Under the pieces are notes generated by a model that worked only from the letters and a program-made list of their open reading frames with translations, searched no databases and was not told where the DNA came from. The position numbers and the translations under genes were made by a program. From Lachnoanaerobaculum sanguinis (GTDB lineage: Bacteria > Bacillota > Clostridia > Lachnospirales > Lachnospiraceae), in assembly GCF_033242365.1 (NCBI RefSeq), contig NZ_BTHK01000009.1, forward strand, positions 1 to 64,000: DNA of 64,000 nucleotides, given 5' to 3'. Every line of letters begins with the position of its first letter. Position 1 is the stretch's first letter. Of this stretch, positions 34,672 through 42,057 are shown one piece after another.

Positions 34672-35629
34672 AATATTTTTTTACACCGAAGTACTGCGCA
34701 AGTAAGATAACTTCCATTGCCCAACTGTAATGAATCTTCGGCTCATTTATTCTGGTATTGTTAACATTGGGACAGGAACGATACATTTTCTTGTCATCAA
34801 GTACACTTAAAGCATCATCATAGTCAATACTGGGAACTTTATAGGCATCGTTTACCACAAGTATCTGTTTCGGATGCACAACCGTTTTACCGACAAAACC
34901 GTTTAATTTATCCAGTTCAATTTCCTTTCCTAAACCTTCCTGCCAGCCGATACCGGCATAGTATTCATAGGCAGGTGCCGATATTATATAATCACTTGAA
35001 AGAGCCGAAATAATGTCGGACAGAAGTCCTGCAACCGGACTGCTTTGATATATGCTTTCATCAACTCTGTGCCTGACGCAGAGTATATTGAGTATACTGC
35101 CTGCCGCAACCAGAATATTTAAAACATAGTCCTCATAGGTGGCAAGTTTTTCTTTAATTGCATACAGATAATTATATCTGTTTCGAAGGTCAAGAAGTGA
35201 TACGCAATCAAGCTCAGGTAATATATAAACAGGAGTGGAAAGAACCGAATTTATTCTTTGCATTTCATAAATATATATATCGGCATTTGATACGGAAAAA
35301 TCGGGTAAAATAAAGCCGGTAATCATATCCAGTAAGCTGCCGAATTTTTTATATAAATGGGCTATATGTGAGGTGGAAAGCACTTTTATAAACAGTTTGG
35401 GTATATAGAATTCTCTCTCTTTTTTTGAAACAAACAGTTTATCCAAGGTCTTTATAAGTAAATTCTCAGCTTTATCCGCTTCGGCATCATTACTTGCCAT
35501 GTCAAATGAAAAAGCTAAAGAAAATGGAATATTAAATCTTTCAAACATTATATCGTCTATAATACCCGTGTTATTTGCATCGGTATAAAGCAGTGCGCCC
35601 ACGCTATAGTAAATACTGGAATCTTTCAT
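34670..35629 (-). CDS. HpcH/HpaI (CitE-like) lyase family protein of the Ter system
   Basis: A 319-aa TIM-barrel-type protein resembling the CitE-like C-C bond lyase family of Ter clusters. Supporting segments are SVGALLYTDANN at the N terminus, the middle PVYILPELDCVSLLDLRNRY, and GFVGKTVVHPKQILVVNDAY near the C terminus, the classic CitE-like block. It is transcribed opposite to the rest of the island, from a shared divergent region with the protease fusion at 35742. Substrate unknown; family members usually cleave or form acyl-CoA/malyl-type bonds. Confidence 0.8.
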   Translation of the reverse strand: MKDSSIYYSVGALLYTDANNTGIIDDIMFERFNIPFSLAFSFDMASNDAEADKAENLLIKTLDKLFVSKKEREFYIPKLFIKVLSTSHIAHLYKKFGSLLDMITGFILPDFSVSNADIYIYEMQRINSVLSTPVYILPELDCVSLLDLRNRYNYLYAIKEKLATYEDYVLNILVAAGSILNILCVRHRVDESIYQSSPVAGLLSDIISALSSDYIISAPAYEYYAGIGWQEGLGKEIELDKLNGFVGKTVVHPKQILVVNDAYKVPSIDYDDALSVLDDKKMYRSCPNVNNTRINEPKIHYSWAMEVILLAQYFGVKKY

Positions 35630-35681
35630 GACTAACCCCTGTCAAAAAATATTGAATATAGGCTTATATTTTTCGCTAATA

Positions 35682-35711
35682 TTGATATAATTATACCATA
35701 TAATATATAAT
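35682..35711 (+). promoter_or_regulatory. Promoter of the YceG-TelA-TerD operon
   Basis: TTGATA (35682-35687), 18-bp spacer, TATAAT (35706-35711), 30 bp ahead of the start codon in a 112-bp divergent region. Confidence 0.65.
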
Positions 35712-35741
35712 AAAAGAAAGACAGATTTTAATGGAGCAAGT

Positions 35742-37223
35742 ATGCCAAAATACAGATTGAATCCTATAAATATAAACAGTATTACAGAGTTTGGAAGAGT
35801 AAGGGGTAACAGAGCAGGTGAAATAAGAAACACCTACATGGTAAAGTTTACAGGTGCAAATGCAAATACAAATAAGGAAATAAATGAATTAAGAAAATAT
35901 TTGAGATCTGAGATGAAGCAGGGAAGGATATACTATAAATATCTTGACTCGCCGGATATAAAGAGTGATTGTATGGAGCAAAAAAGGGCTTATGAAGCTT
36001 TTATATCCACATGTCATTTTGATACGGCTTTAGTAAGACAAAATAATATAAGCGAAGATGAGCTTATAGAAGCGGTAAAGGAAATGCAAAAACTCCTGCA
36101 AAAGTACAAGAAGAATATTTCGGATACAATAGAAAAGAATATAATGGTAAAGCTCTTATATTGGCTTGAAAATAATTTTTCAGATATCAAAATAAACGGA
36201 GATAAGAATATAAAGGTAGTAGCGGAGAATATACAAAAGGAATCGGAAATCTATTTTTTTATTTTTCTTAATTTACTCGGTATGGATGTATGTTTGCTGC
36301 AGTACTCAAAAGATATCTCTGTACCGGATGAATATTATTACACAAAAAAACTTGGTGATTTTTATGACGGCAAGATGATATATGAACCGGATGAACCTGC
36401 ACAAAATCATCAGATTCAACAGCCTGCCGATACCGGAGCAAACGGAATGAATGCAGCACCGGTAAATACCGGAGGCGAGAGAAAAACGGTTACCATAAGT
36501 CTGGAATCCACCAGAAGAAAAGACAGAGATTCTAAAACTAAAGCGGTTAGTGTTTCACCTGCAGTCGCACCGGTTAACAATCAACCGAATACAGGTACAA
36601 GGTCTTCGGGGAGCGCTCAGATACCTGCGGTAAATGTGAGCAGAGATAGAGAGTTAAGCTATGTGGAGCTTGCAAGACTGTCAACATCAATTGTAATGAT
36701 AGCTGTATTTGACAACCGTAAGAAGCTTCTTGGTACAGGCTCGGGTATAATGATCGGAAGAGACGGTTTTATACTTACCAATAATCATGTTATAAGAGGC
36801 GGATATTATTTTGAGGTAAGAATAGAAGATGATGAGAGAATATATGAGACAAATGAGGTTATAAAATATCATAATCATCTGGACTTGGCAATAATAAGAA
36901 TTTCAAGAGTGTTAAATCCGTTGAGGCTGTATAGCGGAAAAGAAAGTCTTGTAAGAGGGCAAAAGGTAGTGGCAATAGGAAGCCCTCTGGGTCTTTTTAA
37001 TTCGGTTTCCGACGGTATTATATCAGGCTTTAGAAATATAGATAATGTGGATATGATACAGTTCAGCGCACCTACATCGCCGGGGTCATCAGGTGGAGCG
37101 GTACTAAACATGTACGGAGAGGTAATCGGCATAAGCACTTCAGGTTTCAGCGAGGGGCAAAATATAAATCTGGCTGTACCGTATGATGCAGTATATAATT
37201 TTACAAAGAGCTTTATAAGATAA
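35742..37223 (+). CDS. YceG-like half-module fused to a trypsin-like serine protease
   Basis: This 493-aa protein joins two parts. Residues ~30-220 resemble one module of the YceG protein next door: a KLLYWLENNF helix followed by an EIYFFIFLNLLGMDVCLLQYSKD block. After a Pro/Gln/Ser-rich linker (~225-300), residues ~305-493 are a DegP/trypsin-type domain with His in LTNNHVI, Asp in HLDLAIIRIS and Ser in TSPGSSGGAVLN, all triad members present. No signal peptide and no PDZ domain are seen, so it should act in the cytoplasm. Possibly a stress-triggered protease of the Ter machinery (inference). Confidence 0.8.
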   Translation: MPKYRLNPININSITEFGRVRGNRAGEIRNTYMVKFTGANANTNKEINELRKYLRSEMKQGRIYYKYLDSPDIKSDCMEQKRAYEAFISTCHFDTALVRQNNISEDELIEAVKEMQKLLQKYKKNISDTIEKNIMVKLLYWLENNFSDIKINGDKNIKVVAENIQKESEIYFFIFLNLLGMDVCLLQYSKDISVPDEYYYTKKLGDFYDGKMIYEPDEPAQNHQIQQPADTGANGMNAAPVNTGGERKTVTISLESTRRKDRDSKTKAVSVSPAVAPVNNQPNTGTRSSGSAQIPAVNVSRDRELSYVELARLSTSIVMIAVFDNRKKLLGTGSGIMIGRDGFILTNNHVIRGGYYFEVRIEDDERIYETNEVIKYHNHLDLAIIRISRVLNPLRLYSGKESLVRGQKVVAIGSPLGLFNSVSDGIISGFRNIDNVDMIQFSAPTSPGSSGGAVLNMYGEVIGISTSGFSEGQNINLAVPYDAVYNFTKSFIR

Positions 37224-37254
37224 GAAAAGTTTTGACTTGAAAGGGGATGAATGC

Positions 37255-39507
37255 ATGTTATTGCATCAGAAGATAAAAGGGCTTGAAGACTTTTTTAAAA
37301 GGCAAAATGAAAGAAAACCGAAGGGAGTATATTTTTACAGAATAAATTCCTATGATGAAACAATACTTGAATTTATCAGAAAATACTATGATTTGGCCAA
37401 GAGAGAAGGGGCAATCATAGATAAAAATATAGAAAATCCCACTGCGGACAATATAGCATATTTTAATGAAATAATCGGAGATAAATATGTTCACGGTCCG
37501 GGATTTATGGCGGAGGCTTTAAAGAAATGGTTGCCGAGAATAAAAGATTATCAGAGGGCATCGATAGCCGACGGAATCTATGATACCTTGGAAGTTTTAA
37601 GGCGTCAGGGTAAAAATATAGATATCTTAAAGAATAATTTTATAAGGATAATGTGCTGGCTCTACTATAATTTTTATAATATTATGGAAAGACTCGGAAA
37701 CGATGATGTACCTAAGATTATATTTTGGGGAAATGTAAATTTTTCAGAGCTGTCTACCTTAAAAATACTTTCTAATGCCGGTGCGGATATTATTCTGGTT
37801 CAACCGGGTGGTGATTCAAAGTATATGACAATAGATCCGAAATCCGAATACTCAATAGATTTGGGTATGGGAAGCGAGAGCTTCCCGGCAGGGTTTGATC
37901 TGCAGTGGCTTTTAAAGCAGCATGAGGAAGACAAAAGTAAAAGACTTTTGTACAGCAATAAAGCAAATGCAAAAGCCAATACAAATACATGGCTTAGCGG
38001 GGATCTATTTGAGGATTTAAAGAATACGAGAAGAGGTGAGAATACAAGCTTTTTCTACAATATGTTTGCAAGAATAAACGGTTGTGACAATAGAAACACC
38101 TATGTAAACAATCTGTATTTGCTGTATCAGGATTTGAAAAAAGCAAACAGAAGCATAAAGGTGATAAACAATAAAATAACAAATCCGAGTGTGGACGAGA
38201 TTTCAAAAATAAAAAGGGGCAATTATGCCAATGAAAATCAGCTTATCATGGATCTGAAGAAGAATATCAATCTAAAGAGTAATACTTTTATAGATGTGGC
38301 AAGGGATGCCTTTGTGGATACCATGATAGAGACCGGCAAACTGATGAATATGGATCTCAATAAAATGATGAATAAGGGAATATATATTCTATGCTGGTTC
38401 CAAAGATATATACCGGATTTGCTTGGAAATACCGATATTCATTCACCTGCTCCCATACTTATATATTTCGGAAATGTGGAAACCGATACCGAGAGTCTGT
38501 TCTTAAATATGGTGGCAAAACTGCCGATAGATGTAATTATCTTTAATCCGGAGAAAAAGGGAGATAAACTTACCGGGGAAAGATTATATGAGGTACATTT
38601 TGAAGAGACTTTGAAAGTAAATGAGTATCCTACGGACGGAAACAATCTTTCAATGGGTACAATGGCATATAATGCGGAAAGAGATTTGGATACCATGATG
38701 TATTCGGATACCGGAATGTACAGAGATATGCAATTTTCGAAAGCAAATATTATAAAGCTTTCAACTACATATGAAGAGATTAACATTTACTGGAAGCAGG
38801 AGGCGAGGTTTAGACCGAACTTTTCAACAGTCGATGATATTGTAAATATCCCTGTAATGTTTGCCAAGATATCGGGTGTGGCAAACTCGGATACGAATAC
38901 ATATTTTCAAAATATTAAAGATCTTCTGACAGATACGACATTGATATATAAGAATGAAAATATTTATGACAGAAACTGCACTGTGGCAGCCGGTGTACCG
39001 TCTTTTTTTAAGAACGGAAGACTTGACAGAGAGGGCATAAAGCATTCACAAATCTACAAATACGACTATTTAAGAGCTGAGACTCAGGAGTATATTCTTG
39101 ATAAATTATCGGAGCTTTTAAGAAGGAAGACTATAGCGGGAACAGGACAAAACGGTACAGAATACAAGATAATTACAATTGTTTTAGATTTACCTAAGGA
39201 AATTTTAAGATTTATACAAAGCTTTGATTTTACAAAATGTCCGCCAAAGCTTATAATAGTAAATACAACGGAAACAGTTATTTCGTTGGAAGACAGCATA
39301 ATTGTTGCTTTTTTGAATCTGATAGGATTTGATATAGTATTTTTTATACCTACGGGATATGACAATGTAAATAAATACTTTAACAATCAGATAATGGAAG
39401 AGCATATAATCGGCAATTATCTTTATGATATAGCCATACCGGATTTCAATAGACTGAGGTCTGTGAAGGAAAAGAAAAAATCGTTTTTTTCAAGACTTTT
39501 TGGTTAA
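37255..39507 (+). CDS. yceG: YceG-family Ter-system protein, multi-module
   Basis: Start ATG 37255 (MLLHQKIKG) follows AAAGGGGATGA; an in-frame TTG at 37237 is less likely. The 750-aa protein matches YceG (PF14266 type), a core partner of TelA and TerD. It contains repeated modules: CWLYYN...KIIFWGNVNFSELSTLKIL (~150-195), CWFQRYIPDLL...ILIYFGNVETDTESLFLNM (~380-425), and a C-terminal KIITIVLDLP...DIVFFIP block. No known catalytic motif is apparent; the family is proposed to work in a stress-induced biosynthetic complex. No membrane helices are predicted. Confidence 0.85.
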   Translation: MLLHQKIKGLEDFFKRQNERKPKGVYFYRINSYDETILEFIRKYYDLAKREGAIIDKNIENPTADNIAYFNEIIGDKYVHGPGFMAEALKKWLPRIKDYQRASIADGIYDTLEVLRRQGKNIDILKNNFIRIMCWLYYNFYNIMERLGNDDVPKIIFWGNVNFSELSTLKILSNAGADIILVQPGGDSKYMTIDPKSEYSIDLGMGSESFPAGFDLQWLLKQHEEDKSKRLLYSNKANAKANTNTWLSGDLFEDLKNTRRGENTSFFYNMFARINGCDNRNTYVNNLYLLYQDLKKANRSIKVINNKITNPSVDEISKIKRGNYANENQLIMDLKKNINLKSNTFIDVARDAFVDTMIETGKLMNMDLNKMMNKGIYILCWFQRYIPDLLGNTDIHSPAPILIYFGNVETDTESLFLNMVAKLPIDVIIFNPEKKGDKLTGERLYEVHFEETLKVNEYPTDGNNLSMGTMAYNAERDLDTMMYSDTGMYRDMQFSKANIIKLSTTYEEINIYWKQEARFRPNFSTVDDIVNIPVMFAKISGVANSDTNTYFQNIKDLLTDTTLIYKNENIYDRNCTVAAGVPSFFKNGRLDREGIKHSQIYKYDYLRAETQEYILDKLSELLRRKTIAGTGQNGTEYKIITIVLDLPKEILRFIQSFDFTKCPPKLIIVNTTETVISLEDSIIVAFLNLIGFDIVFFIPTGYDNVNKYFNNQIMEEHIIGNYLYDIAIPDFNRLRSVKEKKKSFFSRLFG

Positions 39508-39561
39508 TGAAAACTAATATTGAGCCTTTGTGACATTTTGAAACGGGGCATAGGAGGAAAG

Positions 39562-40701
39562 ATGGGACTTGATTTTTCAAAAGCAAAAACCGTAGAAGCT
39601 GAAGCGGTGACAAGTGATGTTGCAGAGAATGAAGCATTACCTACCGTTCAAACCTTTGATATTGCAGTAGAGTCTGCAAAAATCAAGAATGAATTGGCGG
39701 ATTCGGCAGAGGTTGATGCACTTGTAAGCAAGATAGAACTTGACAATCTTGACAGTATTGTTACATTTGGTGGCGAGGTTGCTACAGAGATATCAAAATC
39801 TTCAGATTTGGTACTCAACAGTATGAACATCGCTCAGATTGAAGAAACTTCAAAGATGTTGGGTGTCCTTACCAATATCATGAGCAAATTCGATATTGAA
39901 GAGATCAAACAGGAACCGGGTCTTTTTGACAAGCTGTTCGGCGGTATAAAAAAACAGCTGGATAAGATAATGACAAAATATCAGACCATGGGCGGTGAGA
40001 TTGACAAGGTGTATGTGGAGCTTAAGGGCTATGAGGGTGAGATCAAAGAGACCAATAAAAAGCTCAATACCATGTTTGAATCAAATGTAAATTATTATCA
40101 TGATCTTTTAAAATATATCATGGCAGGTGAGCAGGGATGTAAGGAACTGGAAGGTGCTATAGCAGAGAGAACTGCCGAGATGGAGCGTACAGGTGATAAG
40201 TCAATGCAATTTGAGCTTACAACTCTCAACAATGCACTTATGATGCTTGAGCAAAGAACACAGGACTTAAGAGTGGCTGAGAATGTGGCTATGCAGACTA
40301 TTCCTATGTTAAAGACTATGGAGTTCAGTAATATAAATCTTATAAGAAAGATAAATTCGGCTTTTATTATTACATTGCCTATTTTCAAGCAGAGTCTTGC
40401 ACAGGCTATTATGCTCAAACGTCAGAGATTACAGGCTGAGGCATTATCTGAGCTTGATAAAAAGACCAATGAAATGATATTAAAGAATGCCACAAATACT
40501 GTTGAGCAGGCAAAGCTTACAGCTCAGATGGCTTCGGGAAGTTCTATAAAGGTGGATACTTTGGAGAAGTCTTGGAGAACTATTGTAAACGGTATCGAAG
40601 AAACAAAGAGAATTCAGGACGATGCCAGAAGACAAAGAGTTGAAGATAAAGCTAAACTTGAAAATATTAAAAACGAATTTTATAAGAAATTCGGTGTATA
40701 A
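39562..40701 (+). CDS. telA: TelA-family toxic anion resistance protein
   Basis: A 379-aa, highly helical cytoplasmic protein matching TelA/KlaA. Start ATG 39562 (MGLDFSKAK) follows AGGAGGAAAG; a longer open frame to TTG 39520 is not needed. Long coiled-coil stretches dominate residues 100-330, with the typical FDKLFGGIKKQLDK and NVNYYHDLLKYIMAGEQGCKEL segments. The family gives tellurite or peptide-antibiotic tolerance in some hosts, by an unknown mechanism. It lies between yceG and the terD pair. Confidence 0.92.
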   Translation: MGLDFSKAKTVEAEAVTSDVAENEALPTVQTFDIAVESAKIKNELADSAEVDALVSKIELDNLDSIVTFGGEVATEISKSSDLVLNSMNIAQIEETSKMLGVLTNIMSKFDIEEIKQEPGLFDKLFGGIKKQLDKIMTKYQTMGGEIDKVYVELKGYEGEIKETNKKLNTMFESNVNYYHDLLKYIMAGEQGCKELEGAIAERTAEMERTGDKSMQFELTTLNNALMMLEQRTQDLRVAENVAMQTIPMLKTMEFSNINLIRKINSAFIITLPIFKQSLAQAIMLKRQRLQAEALSELDKKTNEMILKNATNTVEQAKLTAQMASGSSIKVDTLEKSWRTIVNGIEETKRIQDDARRQRVEDKAKLENIKNEFYKKFGV

Positions 40702-40715
40702 TAAAGGAGGATTTT

Positions 40716-41297
40716 ATGCCAATAAATTTATCTAAAGGACAAAAAGTAGATCTTACAAAGACAAATCCGGGACTTAAGAAAGTTATCGTAGGTCTTGGAT
40801 GGGATGTAAATGCATTTGATTCAGGTGCGGACTTTGACTTGGATGCTGCGGCATTCATGGTAGATGCAAGTGGAAAATGCCCTACAGAAAAAGATTTTAT
40901 TTTCTACGGCAACTTGGCTCATCCGTCAGAGAGTGTTACTCATATGGGTGATAACCTTACAGGAGAAGGTGACGGTGATGATGAGCAGATTAAGATAGAT
41001 CTTTCAAAGGTGCCTGCAAATATTGAGAAGATTGCATTTACAGTTACTATATATGATGCAGATTCAAGAAGACAGAACTTCGGTCAGGTTTCAAATGCCT
41101 ATATCAGAATTTTGGATGAAGTGACCGGCGCTGAAATCATCAGATATGACCTTGGTGAGGATTTCTCTATCGAAACAGCGGTAGTTGTAGGTGAGCTTTA
41201 CAAGCATGCGGGCGAGTGGAAGTTCAATGCTATTGGAAGCGGATTCGGTGGCGGACTTGCCGCACTTTGCAATCATTACGGTATAGCGGTAGCTTAA
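40716..41297 (+). CDS. terD: TerD-domain protein, copy 1
   Basis: The 193-aa protein is a standard calcium-binding TerD family member. It has GQKVDLTKTNPGLKKVIVGLGWD, the acidic DLDAAAFMVDA motif and the signature MGDNLTGEGDGDDEQIKIDL that carries the calcium ligands. AAAGGAGG precedes ATG 40716. It forms a tandem with a longer paralogue 28 bp downstream. TerD proteins are proposed to assemble on the membrane with TerC-type transporters; here the P-type ATPase may take that place. Confidence 0.95.
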   Translation: MPINLSKGQKVDLTKTNPGLKKVIVGLGWDVNAFDSGADFDLDAAAFMVDASGKCPTEKDFIFYGNLAHPSESVTHMGDNLTGEGDGDDEQIKIDLSKVPANIEKIAFTVTIYDADSRRQNFGQVSNAYIRILDEVTGAEIIRYDLGEDFSIETAVVVGELYKHAGEWKFNAIGSGFGGGLAALCNHYGIAVA

Positions 41298-41325
41298 GCC
41301 CTATACGCAGACATTAGGAGGATAT

Positions 41326-41937
41326 ATGTCTATCAGTTTACAAAAAGGACAAAAGGTAAGCCTGTCAAAGGAGAATGCAGGTTTAAAGAGAATAGTAGTC
41401 GGACTCGGATGGGATGAGGCTCCAAAGGGAGGCGGAGGATTTTTATCATCACTCTTTGGCAGCGGTCAAAGCCAGGAAGGCAATATAGACTGTGACGCAT
41501 CAGCTTTCCTTTTACAGGGAGGCAAGATAGTAAATAAAGGTGATGTGATTTATTACGGAAACCTTCGCCACTCTTCAGGCACCGTTATGCATATGGGTGA
41601 TAACCTGACAGGTGCGGGTGACGGGGACGACGAGCAGATAACTATCGATCTTGAAAATATACCTGCAGTTTATGACAGAATAGTTATTGTTGTAAATATT
41701 TATCAGGCGGTACAGAGACGTCAAGAATTTGGAATGATCAGAAATGCATTTATAAGACTTGTAGATGCTTCAACCAATAAAGAGATTCTTAAGTACAATC
41801 TTACAGAAAATTATTCAGGAATGACTGCAATGATCTTCGGTGAGGTATACAGACATAATGGCGAGTGGAAGTTCTCAGCTGTAGGACAGGGAACCACAGA
41901 TCCGGGTCTTGGAGAATTGGCAAGTAGATATATGTAA
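41326..41937 (+). CDS. terD: TerD-domain protein, copy 2, with Gly-rich insert
   Basis: A 203-aa paralogue of the upstream TerD with the same core (GQKVSLSKENAGLKRIVVGLGWDE; MGDNLTGAGDGDDEQITIDL). It has a glycine/serine-rich insert (about residues 36-52, GGGGFLSSLFGSGQSQEG) in the loop before the DCDASAFLL acidic strand. The insert is unlike the rest of the fold and may be a flexible or membrane-touching loop. AGGAGG precedes ATG 41326. The tandem probably arose by duplication. Confidence 0.93.
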   Translation: MSISLQKGQKVSLSKENAGLKRIVVGLGWDEAPKGGGGFLSSLFGSGQSQEGNIDCDASAFLLQGGKIVNKGDVIYYGNLRHSSGTVMHMGDNLTGAGDGDDEQITIDLENIPAVYDRIVIVVNIYQAVQRRQEFGMIRNAFIRLVDASTNKEILKYNLTENYSGMTAMIFGEVYRHNGEWKFSAVGQGTTDPGLGELASRYM

Positions 41938-42057
41938 TTGGCAGTATAAAAATTAATACTTTAAATTATTATCTATTTGATATAAAATATCATTTGTAAT
42001 AAATATTACGGGAGAGAGCATTTGCTGTCTCCCCAAAATTTTGAAAGAGGAAATTAT

